Assembly (NCBI RefSeq): GCF_016907435.1
Contig: NZ_JAFBBZ010000001.1
Location: forward strand, 682,001 to 746,000
Direction of reading: 5' to 3'
Origin: Nocardioides salarius
GTDB taxonomy: Bacteria > Actinomycetota > Actinomycetes > Propionibacteriales > Nocardioidaceae
Length of the DNA: 64,000 bases
Shown one piece after another: positions 43,553 through 52,958 of the stretch. Both the position numbers and the translations under genes were made by a program. Position 1 is the stretch's first letter. Every line of letters starts with the position of its first letter. The notes under the pieces are model-generated. The model saw only the letters and a list, made by a program, of their open reading frames with translations. It had not been told where the DNA came from and ran no database searches.

Positions 43553-45292
43553 TCAGCCGCGCAGCGCGGGAACGTTGCAGACGGCCTCGACGGCGTAGAC
43601 GTCGGCTCCTCCGACCCTGATGCCCAGCAGCGTCGCGAGGGGGCCGACCACCGAGGTGTCGATCTTGGTGGCCAGGGGCCGCAGCCCACGCTGGACCGCT
43701 CCGTTGGGATCGGCCATCAGCGCCGCCAGGACGCCGTCCAGGATGAATTCGGTCGACACCCCGAGGAAGGCCAGCGCGTCGACGACGACGTTGCCTCCGA
43801 GCACGCCTCCGGACTCGATGCGCGGGACGACGCTGCTCACGAGCTGCACGGGCGAACCGGTCTCCACGGGCACCTCGTCGTTCGGGGGGATCGCCAGCGC
43901 GGCCGTGGCTCCCGGACCTGGAGGCCCGCTGGTCATCGACAGCCCCACCACGACGTCGACGTCCACGAAGATCTTCGCCAGGCCGACACCTACCTGCACC
44001 TTGCCCGTGAGGGGCACCCGCGCATCGATCGCGTAGGACGCCAGACCGCTGGTGACCCCGACCGAGAAGGTGTGCGGGTCGGCCGGGGTGCGATCGCCGC
44101 AGTGCACCGTCGGCGTGGCCAGCAGCTGCGACTGGGCACCGCCCAGACGGATCTGCACCGTGCCGGTGGTCGTGCCTGTCTGGAGGGTGCCCTTGACCAG
44201 CCCGACGTCGATGCCCAGACCCGGGCTGTTGAAGCCCCCGTTGGCCGCCAGGTCCAGGTCGAGCGTCGCCTCGAGCTGTGCGGTCTCCGCCTTCGCCTGC
44301 TCGGAGCCAGGCGCACCGCAGGCCAGGCGCTTGCCCTCCTGGACGTACAGGGTCCCGGTGAAGGCGCCGAGCCCGGGCAGCTTGGCCTGCAGCTGCTCGA
44401 GGGTGAGCGCGTGGTCGCCGTCCGCGACGAGGACCGAGCCGACCAGCAGGTCGAGCACGTTCAGGTCGGTCTCGAGCGCGGCGCTGTCGGAGGGCGAGAT
44501 GCTGAGCAGGTCCTGCAGCCGCAGCGCCGGCACTCCTCCCTCGATGGCCGTGAAGACAGCGAGCGCATCGACAGCGGCGGCGTAGCCGGCCGGTCGGTTC
44601 CTGTTCAACGCCTCGATCGTGGCCGCGACCAGGTCACCGAAGTCCACGAGACCGGTCAGCAGCTCGGTCTCGGTGCCGACCCGTCCGGTGGCCGCGAGGT
44701 CGGCGAGCGAGACGTCGACCCCGGCGATGTTCTGGTAGGTCAGCAGCGCCGCGTCCAGGCCGAGGAGGGCGTTCAGCGGGGCCAGCACCGCGGAGTCGCC
44801 CGAGTCGACGGCTACCGCCACGGAGCCGAGCTCGTGGCACGCGGTGGTCGACGCCTCGGCGATCGCCGTCCGCGTGGCGGCACCGCGGCCGCTGGTGAAG
44901 CTGAACCCGACGTCGGCGCCCGCAGACACCTTCACCGCTGTCGGCACGTCCCCCGACGCGCTGGGTGTGAAGACGCCGCCGCTCAGGCGGCCCCAGGTCG
45001 CGACCACCTGCCGGTTGTCGCCGAGGGTCGTCTGGTTGCCCGCGAGGCTGCTGGCCAAGGCGCTGCCCTGGGAGCTCGCCAGCTCGGGCGCCAGCTGCGC
45101 GGTGGTGCGTCCGTCGAGCTCGCGCGCCAGGTCGAGCGCGACCACGTCGGCCAGCGCCTGCATGTCGCGACGCACGACGCGCTGCATGCCGAGGTCGACG
45201 GCGAAGGCGCCGACGACCACGAGCAGCGAGACGGTCACGGCGAGGAAGACCGCGACGGCACCCCGCTCGTCGCGACGCCGCCCGCGGCTCAA
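43553..45292 (-). CDS. TadG-like Flp-pilus-associated protein with large variable domain
   Basis: A 579-residue protein. It starts with the TadE/G-type membrane segment DERGAVAVFLAVTVSLLVVV followed by VDLGMQRVVRRDMQALADVVALDLA, the TadG Flp-like motif. The remaining roughly 500 residues are secreted, rich in Ala, Leu, Asp and Gly, with several Cys. The start is TTG 45292, which overlaps the TadE-like stop (TTGA); no ATG or GTG gives a better start. No tad assembly ATPase or secretin gene is near. Likely anchored on the outer face of the membrane. Confidence 0.72.
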   Translation of the reverse strand: MSRGRRRDERGAVAVFLAVTVSLLVVVGAFAVDLGMQRVVRRDMQALADVVALDLARELDGRTTAQLAPELASSQGSALASSLAGNQTTLGDNRQVVATWGRLSGGVFTPSASGDVPTAVKVSAGADVGFSFTSGRGAATRTAIAEASTTACHELGSVAVAVDSGDSAVLAPLNALLGLDAALLTYQNIAGVDVSLADLAATGRVGTETELLTGLVDFGDLVAATIEALNRNRPAGYAAAVDALAVFTAIEGGVPALRLQDLLSISPSDSAALETDLNVLDLLVGSVLVADGDHALTLEQLQAKLPGLGAFTGTLYVQEGKRLACGAPGSEQAKAETAQLEATLDLDLAANGGFNSPGLGIDVGLVKGTLQTGTTTGTVQIRLGGAQSQLLATPTVHCGDRTPADPHTFSVGVTSGLASYAIDARVPLTGKVQVGVGLAKIFVDVDVVVGLSMTSGPPGPGATAALAIPPNDEVPVETGSPVQLVSSVVPRIESGGVLGGNVVVDALAFLGVSTEFILDGVLAALMADPNGAVQRGLRPLATKIDTSVVGPLATLLGIRVGGADVYAVEAVCNVPALRG

Positions 45293-45729
45293 CTGACCCT
45301 CGCGGTCGAGGTGAAGCTCAGGTTGTCGGGCAGCGGCACGAGCGGGATCTTGGGAGTCAGCGGCTTCGACCCGTAGGGGTAGGTCACCGCCACCTCCACG
45401 CACCGAGCAGTGCCGCAGGGCACGATCGTGACCGCACAGGTCGCACCCGAGGAACAGCTGACCCCGTAGCTCTGCAGGGCCTCGTCGACGCTGGCGGTGG
45501 CAGCGGCCTTGCGCTGGACGTCCTGGCTGGCGTCGTACGCCGACGCCCAGACCGCACCCGAGCGCGCGCCCTCGGCCGCACCCTGGCTGATCGCCTGGCG
45601 GAAGCTGAGCATGTAGCCGTAGCTGATGATGCCGAACACCAGCACGAGCAGCAGCGGCACCACGAGGGCGAACTCGACCGCGGCCGCACCACGCTCACGC
45701 CCGGGCGCGCGCCGAGACCCTCCAGCCAT
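45289..45729 (-). CDS. TadE-like pseudopilin family protein
   Basis: A 146-residue protein. RERGAAAVEFALVVPLLLVLVFG is the TadE membrane/pseudopilin motif (the VEF glutamate conserved), followed by RQAISQGAAEGARSGAVWA. The C-terminal part has four cysteines (SCSSGATC, PCGTARC) that may form disulfides outside the cell. It is translationally coupled to the TadG-like gene. The pair stands between the DUF2469 gene and yraN, positions that are usually adjacent in relatives. Confidence 0.8.
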   Translation of the reverse strand: MAGGSRRAPGRERGAAAVEFALVVPLLLVLVFGIISYGYMLSFRQAISQGAAEGARSGAVWASAYDASQDVQRKAAATASVDEALQSYGVSCSSGATCAVTIVPCGTARCVEVAVTYPYGSKPLTPKIPLVPLPDNLSFTSTARVS

Positions 45730-45860
45730 GCTCCCACCCCGCCTTCGACACGGACTCCCGTTCCCGAGCCTAGGGAGCCGCGACCGCCGCCGGGGGCAGC
45801 ACTGGGGCAGATGGCCCAGAAGGACTAGTCATCGTGCACGCTCGGCCCCCGCAGGCGCGC

Positions 45861-46169
45861 TCAGGACTTGGGCGGCTCGACGTCGGAGGACTGCAGCTCC
45901 TCGACGTTGACGTCCTTGAAGGTCAGCACCTTGACGTTCTTGGCGAAGCGGGCCGGGCGGTACATGTCCCACACCCAGGCATCGCTCATGGAGACCTCGA
46001 AGAAGACGTCGCCCTGCTCGGTGCGGGCCTTCACGTCGACCTGGTTGCACAGGTAGAAGCGACGATCGGTCTCCACGACGTATTTGAAGATCCCCACGAC
46101 GTCGCGGTACTCGCGGTAGAGGGTCAGCTCCATCTCGGCCTCGTACTGCTCGAGCTCCTCGGCGCTCAC
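45861..46169 (-). CDS. DUF2469 family protein
   Basis: A 102-residue highly conserved actinobacterial protein of unknown function: YEAEMELTLYREYRDVVGIF, YVVETDRRFYLCNQVDV and VSMSDAWVWDMYRPARFAKN. GTG start. It normally lies next to rnhB; here a DUF2071 gene on the other strand separates them. Confidence 0.9.
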   Translation of the reverse strand: MSAEELEQYEAEMELTLYREYRDVVGIFKYVVETDRRFYLCNQVDVKARTEQGDVFFEVSMSDAWVWDMYRPARFAKNVKVLTFKDVNVEELQSSDVEPPKS

Positions 46170-46242
46170 ACGTGCTCCTCACTCGACCGGCGGACCTGAT
46201 CACCCACCCCCGCGGTGAGGTGGGCACTGGCATCGTAGACGC

Positions 46243-46977
46243 GTGCCACCCACCGCGAGCACGACTCCCCCGGGCCAGGGCCCACCACTGGCCGGCCGCG
46301 CGATCATGGACCAGTGCTGGCGCGACATCACGTTCCTGCACTGGCCCGTCGACCCCGCCCTGGTGGCGCCGCTGCTGCCGCGCGGGGTGCGCCTCGACCT
46401 GTACGACGGCGCCGCCTGGGTCGGGTTGATCCCGTTCCGGATGGTCGACGCGGGCGTGGGGTCGGGTCGACCCGTCCCTTGGCTGGGCACGTTCCTCGAG
46501 ACCAACGTGCGGCTCTACTCCACCGACGACCGGGGCCGGCGCGGCGTGGTCTTCTGCTCCCTCGACGCCGACCGGCTCGCGGTCGTCGCCGGCGCCAACG
46601 CTGGCTTCGGGGTGCCCTACAAGTGGGCCCGGATGTCGGCCGACCGGGTGGACGGCGGGTGGCGCTACGAGATGCGCCGCCGCACCGGCGGGCGCCCCCG
46701 CAGCGTCATCGACGTCGAGGTCGGGGAGCCGGTCGAGCCCGGCCCGCTCGAGCTCTTCCTCACCGCCCGCTTCGGGCTGCACACCTCCGTGCTCGGGCGC
46801 ACCCTGTGGGTGCCCAACACCCACGGCCCCTGGCCGCTGCACCGCGCCCGCGTGCGCGAGCTGCACGACGAACTGGTCACCGCCGCCGGCCTGCCGGGCG
46901 TGGCCACCGCCGCCCCCGCCTCGGTGCTGCACTCCCCCGGCGTGCGCACCTGGTTCGGCCTGCCCCAGGTGCTCTGA
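46243..46977 (+). CDS. DUF2071 (YqjF-like) family protein
   Basis: A 244-residue protein: ITFLHWPVDPALVAPLLPRG, WVGLIPFRMVDAG, and the C-terminal HSPGVRTWFGLPQVL, all DUF2071 landmarks. The family fold is acetoacetate-decarboxylase-like, but function is unknown. GTG 46243 start. It is the only plus-strand gene in a long minus-strand block and ends 9 nt from the end of convergent rnhB. Confidence 0.82.
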   Translation: MPPTASTTPPGQGPPLAGRAIMDQCWRDITFLHWPVDPALVAPLLPRGVRLDLYDGAAWVGLIPFRMVDAGVGSGRPVPWLGTFLETNVRLYSTDDRGRRGVVFCSLDADRLAVVAGANAGFGVPYKWARMSADRVDGGWRYEMRRRTGGRPRSVIDVEVGEPVEPGPLELFLTARFGLHTSVLGRTLWVPNTHGPWPLHRARVRELHDELVTAAGLPGVATAAPASVLHSPGVRTWFGLPQVL

Positions 46978-46986
46978 CCGGACGGC

Positions 46987-47646
46987 CTACGACGGCAGCC
47001 CCGCCGCGCGGCGTACGTTGACGAAGCGCATCCGGTGCACCGGCGAGGGCCCGTGCTGCTCCAGCGCCCGGGTGTGGGTGTCGGTGATGTAGCCCTTGTG
47101 GGTCCCGAAGTCGTACGCCGGCCACTCGCGGTCGAGCTCGCGCATCAGGCGGTCGCGGGTCACCTTCGCCAGCACCGAGGCGGCCGAGATGCAGGCGGCG
47201 ACCCGGTCGCCCTTCCAGACCGCGAGCCCCGGCACCCCGAGCCCGTCGACGGGGAAGCCGTCGGTGAGCACGTAGTCGGCCGGCACGTCGAGCAGCGCCA
47301 CGGCCCGGCGCAGCGCCTCGATGTTGGCCACGTGCATGCCGAGCCGATCGCACTCCTGGTGCGAGAGCACCACCACCGACCACGCGACGGCTCGCCGCAC
47401 GACCTGGTCGTAGCAGCGCTCACGGGCCTTCTCGGTCAACAGCTTGGAGTCGGCCAGGCCGGGCACCACGCCGCTGCGCCCCGGCGGCAGGATGCAGGCG
47501 CCGGCCACCAGCGGCCCCGCGCAGGCACCCCGGCCGGCCTCGTCGACCCCGGCCACGGACTCGAGGCCGTGGCGGCGCAGGGCGCGCTCGTAGCCGTAGA
47601 GCCCGGCGTCGCGCCGGACCGTGGACCCCTTCGGCAGCAACGACAT
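46987..47646 (-). CDS. rnhB: Ribonuclease HII
   Basis: A 219-residue enzyme removing RNA from RNA-DNA hybrids and single ribonucleotides from DNA. Catalytic D35 and E36 lie in AGVDEAGRG, D129 in VLTDGF and D165 in KVTRDRLM. YDFGTHKGYITDTH is a family motif. It is 12 nt after lepB. Confidence 0.95.
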   Translation of the reverse strand: MSLLPKGSTVRRDAGLYGYERALRRHGLESVAGVDEAGRGACAGPLVAGACILPPGRSGVVPGLADSKLLTEKARERCYDQVVRRAVAWSVVVLSHQECDRLGMHVANIEALRRAVALLDVPADYVLTDGFPVDGLGVPGLAVWKGDRVAACISAASVLAKVTRDRLMRELDREWPAYDFGTHKGYITDTHTRALEQHGPSPVHRMRFVNVRRAAGLPS

Positions 47647-47658
47647 CGTCGATCCCGC

Positions 47659-48465
47659 CTAGGAGGCGTCCGGCACGTCGTCGAACGCGTCGGTGTCCTC
47701 GAGGCCGCCGAAGCGGTCGGTGGGCCACAGCAGCAGCCAGACCTTGCCGACGACCAGGTCGGTGGGCACGTACTCGTCGCCGGGCACGCACTCGGTCTCG
47801 TCCTCGAGGCACATGTGCACCGTGGAGTCCGCGGACCGGCCACGGTTGTCGCCCATCACGAAGATCGACCCCTCCGGCACGGGCCCGGCCTCCCAGGCGC
47901 AGTTGCCGGTCATCGGGCCGCGGCAGCCGCGCACCCGACGGTCCTCGAGCACGTAGTCGTCCTCCTCGAGCGCGACCCCGTTGACCACGAGCCGCTTCTG
48001 GGCGTCGCAGCACACGATGGTGTCGCCCTCGACCCCCACGACGCGCTTGACCAGGAAGCCGGTGTCGGGCAGCAGGCCGATGGCGGCCAGGGCGCCGGCG
48101 ACCGGGTTGGTCGGCTCGTCGACCTCGCCGCGGGTCAGCCAGCCGCCCGGGTCCTCGAAGACCACGACGTCGCCGCGCTCGACCTCGCCCCCGAACCAGC
48201 CCGACCACTTCTCGACCAGGATGCGGTCGTCCTCGACGAGTCCGGGCTCCATGGACTCGGAGGGGATGTAGAAGGCCTGCACCACGAACGACTTGAGCAG
48301 CACCGCGAGCACCACCGCGAGCGCGAGCAGGAGCAGGGACTCCTGCCACACCGGCAGGCCCCGCCGGCTCTTGTCGCGGGCGGCCGCGACGCGTTGGGCC
48401 GGGGACGGCACGACCCCGCCGGCCTCGTTCGTCGGGCCTGCGGGGTCGTGGTCGTCGCTGCTCAC
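47659..48465 (-). CDS. lepB: Signal peptidase I
   Basis: A 268-residue membrane protease. One N-terminal membrane segment (SLLLLALAVVLAVLLKSFVV, 43-62) precedes the catalytic serine S71 in YIPSESMEPGL; the catalytic lysine is K140 in GFLVKRVVG. The GTG start is followed by a short cytoplasmic N-terminus. It cleaves secretory signal peptides. It sits between rplS and rnhB, as in many actinobacteria. Confidence 0.94.
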   Translation of the reverse strand: MSSDDHDPAGPTNEAGGVVPSPAQRVAAARDKSRRGLPVWQESLLLLALAVVLAVLLKSFVVQAFYIPSESMEPGLVEDDRILVEKWSGWFGGEVERGDVVVFEDPGGWLTRGEVDEPTNPVAGALAAIGLLPDTGFLVKRVVGVEGDTIVCCDAQKRLVVNGVALEEDDYVLEDRRVRGCRGPMTGNCAWEAGPVPEGSIFVMGDNRGRSADSTVHMCLEDETECVPGDEYVPTDLVVGKVWLLLWPTDRFGGLEDTDAFDDVPDAS

Positions 48466-48493
48466 GCGGCGAGTGTAGAGAAGGAGTCGCCGA

Positions 48494-48847
48494 TCAGGAG
48501 TCGCGACGCTCCTTGATCTTGGCGGCCTTGCCGCGCAGGTTGCGCAGGTAGTACAGCTTGGCGCGGCGCACGTCGCCGCGGGTCACGACCTCGATGGTCT
48601 CGAAGATCGGGGAGTGCAGCGGGAAAGTGCGCTCGACGCCGACGCCGAAGGAGACCTTGCGGACGGTGAAGGTGCGCCCGACGCCGGAGCCCTGCACGCG
48701 GATGACGACGCCCTGGAAGATCTGCACGCGCGAGCGCGAGCCCTCGATGACCTTCACGTGCACCTTGACGGTGTCACCGGCGCGGAAGTGGGGGTTGTCG
48801 TCGCGCTTGACGTCGTTGCCGATCTGGGCGACCAGGTTGTTGCTCAT
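48494..48847 (-). CDS. rplS: 50S ribosomal protein L19
   Basis: A 117-residue protein of normal length: [38 protein letters not shown] and [21 protein letters not shown] 48847 has AGGAGA upstream. The 201-nt leader between trmD and this start contains a long-range inverted repeat. Confidence 0.97.
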   Translation of the reverse strand: MSNNLVAQIGNDVKRDDNPHFRAGDTVKVHVKVIEGSRSRVQIFQGVVIRVQGSGVGRTFTVRKVSFGVGVERTFPLHSPIFETIEVVTRGDVRRAKLYYLRNLRGKAAKIKERRDS

Positions 48848-48942
48848 GGTGTCTCCTCGCGGGTGCCACAGACCAGCCGCGGTATCAGGTGGTGCAGGAA
48901 TTGTCGCGGCCCGCCGTGTGCTCCGGTGGCGTGGGCCGCCCT

Positions 48943-49029
48943 CTGTGGCAGGCGTCCGACGCGGGCCCCCCGTGCGTTCCTCGGGGCTGCCCTCCGGTCC
49001 GGCAGGACCAGCGACGAAGTCTGCCACAG
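48943..49029 (-). promoter_or_regulatory. Structured rplS leader
   Basis: CTGTGGCAG (48943-48951) and CTGCCACAG (49021-49029) are perfect complements separated by 69 nt, with further GC-rich stems possible inside. It lies in the trmD-rplS gap and would form in the rplS leader RNA. It could be an autoregulatory leader or a processing site; it is not assigned to a known RNA family. Confidence 0.4.
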
Positions 49030-49048
49030 CCGCCCGCGCCGGCCACAA

Positions 49049-50248
49049 TCAGCCGCGGCCGCTCCGGCGTCGCTGCTTGGTCAGCACCGCGGGCCCCGAC
49101 GGCCCGTCGAGCACCTCGCGCACCCGGTAGCCCGCGCGCTGGTAGCGGCGCAGGTTGGCCTGGCTGGCCTTCCCCGTCACCAGCCGGTACGCCGCCGCCG
49201 CGGGCGGGGCGGCCCGCTCGGCGTGCTCGAGCAGCACCCGGCCCAGGCCGCGGCCCTGCAGGTCGGGGGCGACCATCAGCCGGCCGATCTCCCACGTGGT
49301 GTCCTCGAGCCGGCCTCGCACCGAGCCCACGAGGCGTCCACCGACCCGCACGACGTAGGTGTCCCACTGCGCCAGCGAGGCCGCGGTGTCGGCGACCGAC
49401 TCGTGCAGCGGCGGGATCGTGAGGTCGTCGTTGACCAGCGCCTCGCCGACCCAGCAGGCGAGCGTGAGCACGTGCAGCTCGGCGGTGTCGCCGGGTGCCG
49501 CGGGCACGACCTCCCACTCCCCCGCCACGTGGCTGGCGTGCAGCAGGTCCGGGCGCCGCTCGGCGGTGCGCTCGAGCGACTGCGCGTGGCGCCAGGCGGC
49601 GATCGCGGCGTGGTTGCCGCTGAGCAGCACCGGGGGCACGTCGTGGCCGCGCCACGAGGCGGGCTTGGTGTAGACGGGGTACTCCAGGAGCCCCTGCTCG
49701 TGGGACTCCTCCTCCAGGGAGGCGGCGTTGCCCATGAACCCGGGCAGCAGCCGCACCACGGCCTCGGTGATCGCCAGGGCGGCGACCTCGCCGCCGTTGA
49801 GCACGTAGTCGCCCAGCGAGACCTCGACGACCTCCGCGACGTCGTCGCGACCCCGGGCGTGGTCGAGCACGCGCTGGTCGATGCCCTCGTAGCGCCCGCA
49901 GGCGAAGACCAGGCGGGGCCGGGTGGCCAGCTCGCGGGCCAGCGCCTGGGTCAACGGCCGCCCGGCGGGACTGGGCACCACCACGGTCGCTGCCGAGCCG
50001 GGCCCCCCGGGCGCCCCGGGGCCGCCCAGCAGCTCGTCGAGCGCCTCGCCCCACGGCTCGGGCCGCATCACCATGCCGGCGCCGCCGCCGTACGGCGTGT
50101 CGTCGACGGTGCGGTGCCGGTCGTGGGTCCAGCCGCGCAGGTCGTGGACGTGCAGCTCGACCAGGCCCTTGGCGGCCGCCTTGCCGGGCAGCGAGAGCCC
50201 GAGGGGGGCGAGGTAGTCGGGGAAGATCGTCAGGTAGTCCAGGCGCAC
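49049..50248 (-). CDS. trmD: tRNA (guanine-37-N1)-methyltransferase TrmD fused to a GNAT acetyltransferase domain
   Basis: A 399-residue protein. Residues 1-235 are Trm[29 protein letters not shown] (51-65), [11 protein letters not shown] (117-127), and [20 protein letters not shown] (144-162), the SAM trefoil knot. Residues 245-390 are a GNAT domain with acetyl-CoA motif [15 protein letters not shown] (327-341) and [13 protein letters not shown]. TrmD alone is usually 230-270 residues, so the extension is a real fusion; there is no stop or frame change at the joint. It methylates G37 of tRNAs; the acetyl acceptor is unknown. It lies 19 nt after rimM. Confidence 0.93.
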   Translation of the reverse strand: MRLDYLTIFPDYLAPLGLSLPGKAAAKGLVELHVHDLRGWTHDRHRTVDDTPYGGGAGMVMRPEPWGEALDELLGGPGAPGGPGSAATVVVPSPAGRPLTQALARELATRPRLVFACGRYEGIDQRVLDHARGRDDVAEVVEVSLGDYVLNGGEVAALAITEAVVRLLPGFMGNAASLEEESHEQGLLEYPVYTKPASWRGHDVPPVLLSGNHAAIAAWRHAQSLERTAERRPDLLHASHVAGEWEVVPAAPGDTAELHVLTLACWVGEALVNDDLTIPPLHESVADTAASLAQWDTYVVRVGGRLVGSVRGRLEDTTWEIGRLMVAPDLQGRGLGRVLLEHAERAAPPAAAAYRLVTGKASQANLRRYQRAGYRVREVLDGPSGPAVLTKQRRRSGRG

Positions 50249-50267
50249 GGTGCTCGTCCTCGCCGGC

Positions 50268-50813
50268 TCAGTCGTCGTCGGGCAGCGGCGAGACGAGGCC
50301 GGGGCGGTCGGCCACCACGACCCGCCCGGCCGCCAGGTCGACCTCGGGCACCAGGGCCGCGACGAAGGGCACTAGGGTGTCGCGGCCGTCCAGCGCCTTG
50401 ACGCCCAGCAGGTCCTGCGCGCCGTGCACGACCGAGGTGATCGTGCCGAGCGCGGCGCCGTCGGTGTCGACGACAGCGAGACCGACGAGCTGGTGGTCGT
50501 AGAACTCCTCGGGGTCCTCCGGCATCGCGTCAGCGGGCAGCTGCGCGTGCAGCACGATCCCGCGCGCGGCCTCGGCGCCGTTGCGGTCGGCGAGCTCCTC
50601 GAAGGTCACCAGCAGCACCCCCTGGTGCCAGCGGGTGCGCGCCACCTGCAGGGTCCGCCACGTCGCGGCCGAGCCGCGCGGCGCCTCGACCTCGAGCACC
50701 GCGCCGTCGGCGAAGCGCAGGCCCGGCTCGTCGGTGCGCACGTCGATGGTCACCTCGCCGCGCAGCCCGTGCGGCTTGCCGATCCTGCCCACGACCACGT
50801 CGATGGTCTCCAC
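50268..50813 (-). CDS. rimM: 16S rRNA processing protein RimM
   Basis: A 181-residue ribosome maturation factor. [19 protein letters not shown] is the N-terminal barrel motif; [20 protein letters not shown] begins the PRC-barrel domain. GTG 50813 follows GGAGACAG; the frame extends upstream without similarity. It precedes trmD. Confidence 0.93.
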   Translation of the reverse strand: METIDVVVGRIGKPHGLRGEVTIDVRTDEPGLRFADGAVLEVEAPRGSAATWRTLQVARTRWHQGVLLVTFEELADRNGAEAARGIVLHAQLPADAMPEDPEEFYDHQLVGLAVVDTDGAALGTITSVVHGAQDLLGVKALDGRDTLVPFVAALVPEVDLAAGRVVVADRPGLVSPLPDDD

Positions 50814-50836
50814 CGCTGTCTCCTGTCGAAATGACG

Positions 50837-50867
50837 CCGACCCGCCCGAGTGTCCCGGGCGGGTCGG
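50837..50867 (-). terminator. Perfect 12-bp hairpin between khpA and rimM
   Basis: CCGACCCGCCCG (50837-50848) and CGGGCGGGTCGG (50856-50867) are perfect complements with a 7-nt loop. In the khpA-to-rimM direction the stem ends 24 nt before the rimM start and is followed by a weak T stretch; in the plus direction TGTGTGTAT follows. Probably an attenuator lowering rimM-trmD expression relative to rpsP. Confidence 0.7.
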
Positions 50868-50898
50868 TGTGTGTATCTGGTGCTGGCTCGGTGCTGGA

Positions 50899-51141
50899 TC
50901 AGTGCCGGCGGTCGACGTCGACGAAGTCGACGCGCGCCCCACCGCGACCGGCGAGCGCACCGACGACGGTGCGGAACGCCGAGGCGGTCCGACCGCCCCG
51001 GCCGATCACCTTGCCGAGGTCGTCGGGGTGGACCCGGACCTCGAGCACCGAACCTCGGCGCAGCTCCTTGTCGCGCACGCTGACGTCGTCAGGGTTGTCG
51101 ACGATGCCGCGCACCAGGTGCTCCAGCGCCTCGGCGAGCAT
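50899..51141 (-). CDS. khpA: KH-domain RNA-binding protein KhpA
   Basis: An 80-residue single KH domain protein. The nucleic-acid loop is KVIGRGGRTASAFRTV (GxxG loop IGRGGR). LAEALEHLVRGIVDNPDDV is the usual N-terminus. It lies 5 nt after rpsP, the standard place. Confidence 0.95.
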   Translation of the reverse strand: MLAEALEHLVRGIVDNPDDVSVRDKELRRGSVLEVRVHPDDLGKVIGRGGRTASAFRTVVGALAGRGGARVDFVDVDRRH

Positions 51142-51146
51142 GGCGC

Positions 51147-51677
51147 TCAGCCCTCCGCCTTGGTCGCGTCGTCGGCGGTGGTCTCCGCCTCGGCGGCCGC
51201 AGCCGGCTCCTCGGCCCTGGCCTCGGACTTCTCGTCAGCCTTGGCGTCGGCCTTCTCGTCAGCCTTCTCGTCGGCCTTGGCGTCGCTCTTCTTGGCGGCC
51301 GACTTCTTGGTCGTCGCGGCGGCGCCGGACGAGCCGTGCGCCTCCTTGAGGGCCTCGTTGAAGATGTCGAGCTTGTCGCGCTTGGCGTCAGCGGTCTTCA
51401 GCGTGCCCTCGGCGCCCGGGAGGCCGTGGTACTTCTGGAAGTCACCGGTGATCTTGAGGATCGCGGCGACCGCGTCGCTGGGCTGCGCGCCGACGGAGAG
51501 CCAGTACTGCGCCCGGTCGGAGACGACGTCGATGTACGACGGGTCCTCCTTGGGGTGGTACTTGCCAATCTCCTCGATCACGCGACCGTCGCGCTTCTTG
51601 CGCGAGTCGACGACGACGATGCGGTACTGCGGCACCCGGACCTTGCCCAGGCGCTTCAAACGGATCTTGACGGCCAC
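51147..51677 (-). CDS. rpsP: 30S ribosomal protein S16 with long charged tail
   Basis: A 176-residue S16. The core (1-85) is conserved: [20 protein letters not shown] and [19 protein letters not shown]. The C-terminal 70 residues are Lys/Ala/Glu/Asp repeats ([17 protein letters not shown]), far longer than the roughly 80-residue bacterial norm though extended S16 tails occur in actinobacteria. GTG 51677 gives the standard N-terminus. It heads the rpsP-khpA-rimM-trmD group. Confidence 0.95.
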   Translation of the reverse strand: MAVKIRLKRLGKVRVPQYRIVVVDSRKKRDGRVIEEIGKYHPKEDPSYIDVVSDRAQYWLSVGAQPSDAVAAILKITGDFQKYHGLPGAEGTLKTADAKRDKLDIFNEALKEAHGSSGAAATTKKSAAKKSDAKADEKADEKADAKADEKSEARAEEPAAAAEAETTADDATKAEG

Positions 51678-51847
51678 GGTTGTGGTGTCTCCTTGATGTC
51701 GTGTGTGGTGAGGACCGGGGCTCCAGGTGGGGACCGGGACACGATTCCTCGATGGGCTCCACGCGTCCGGTTGAGAGGGGCCGCACGCGCAGGACTCAGC
51801 GTGGAATGATGCCAGACCCGAGGGGGCCGGGAGAAATCGCCTGCCCC

Positions 51848-52918
51848 TCAGGCGACCACGCGCCCCCGCAGCACCACGCAGGCGGGCTCCCACAGCGCCG
51901 TCAGGTCCTGGGCCGGATCCCGGTCGTAGACCACGAAGTCGGCGCCGGCTCCCTCGACCAGCCCGTCGAAGCCCAGCCACTCACGCGCCTTCCACGACGC
52001 GGCGGCGAGCACGTCGGCGGCCGGCATCCCCAGCTGCGCCATCGCCAGCACCTCGCCGGCCAGGTGGCCGTGGCGCTGGGCGCCACCGCCGTCGCTGCCG
52101 ACGTAGAGCGGGACACCGGCCTCGTGCGCCGACATCAGCACCTCGCGGCGGCGGGCGTGCAGCTGGTCCATGGTGGCGGCGTACGCCGGGAACTTCTCGC
52201 GGCCCTGGGCGGCGAACCCGGGGAACTTGTCGGTCTGCATCACCGTGGGCACCAGCGCGACCCCCGCGGCCGCCATCTGCTCGACCTGCTCGAGGGCGAG
52301 CCCGGTGCCGTGCTCGATGCAGTCGATACCCGCGTCGAGCAGGCCCTGCAGCGCCTCGTGGCCGAAGCAGTGCGCGGTCACCTTGGCTCCGTGGCGGTGC
52401 GCCACCTCGATGGCCTCGGCGAAGCTCTCCTGCGGGAACGAGGGCGCCAGGTCGCCGGCGTCGCGGGAGATCCAGTCCCCCACCAGCTTGACCCACCCGT
52501 CACCGGCCTGCGCCTCCTGCGCGACGTACGCCGACAGCTCGGCGGGCTCGACCTCGTGGGCGTAGCTGCGGATGTAGCGCCGGGTGCGCGCGATGTGGCG
52601 TCCGGCGCGCACCAGCCGGGGCAGGTCGTCGCGCTCGTGCACCCAGCGGGTGTCGGCGGGCGACCCGCAGTCGCGCAGCAGCAGGGCGCCGGCGTCGCGG
52701 TCGGCGAGGGCCTGGCCCTCGACCTCGTCGTCGCCCACGGCGCCGTGGTCCTCCATGCCCAGGTGGTTGTGCGCGTCGACGAGGCCCGGCACGATCCACC
52801 CGCGCGCGGCGGTCTCGGCACCGGGCTGGGCCTCGAAGGTGACCCGGCCGTCGACGACGTACAGGTCGCGGCTCTCGCCGTCGGGCAGGACCGGGCCGGT
52901 GAACTTCAGCGCGCTCAT
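51848..52918 (-). CDS. Imidazolonepropionase-like metal-dependent amidohydrolase
   Basis: A 356-residue amidohydrolase. The HxH pair lies in [11 protein letters not shown], later metal ligands in [10 protein letters not shown] and [10 protein letters not shown], and the barrel-end aspartate in [11 protein letters not shown]. It resembles prolidase/imidazolonepropionase-type amidohydrolases acting on small amides or ureas; substrate is unknown. It is read before rpsP with a 170-nt gap and is not in an obvious pathway. Confidence 0.82.
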   Translation of the reverse strand: MSALKFTGPVLPDGESRDLYVVDGRVTFEAQPGAETAARGWIVPGLVDAHNHLGMEDHGAVGDDEVEGQALADRDAGALLLRDCGSPADTRWVHERDDLPRLVRAGRHIARTRRYIRSYAHEVEPAELSAYVAQEAQAGDGWVKLVGDWISRDAGDLAPSFPQESFAEAIEVAHRHGAKVTAHCFGHEALQGLLDAGIDCIEHGTGLALEQVEQMAAAGVALVPTVMQTDKFPGFAAQGREKFPAYAATMDQLHARRREVLMSAHEAGVPLYVGSDGGGAQRHGHLAGEVLAMAQLGMPAADVLAAASWKAREWLGFDGLVEGAGADFVVYDRDPAQDLTALWEPACVVLRGRVVA

Positions 52919-52958
52919 GCCCGCGAGGCTAACCGGTCGGCCGACGGGCCGAGGAGGC

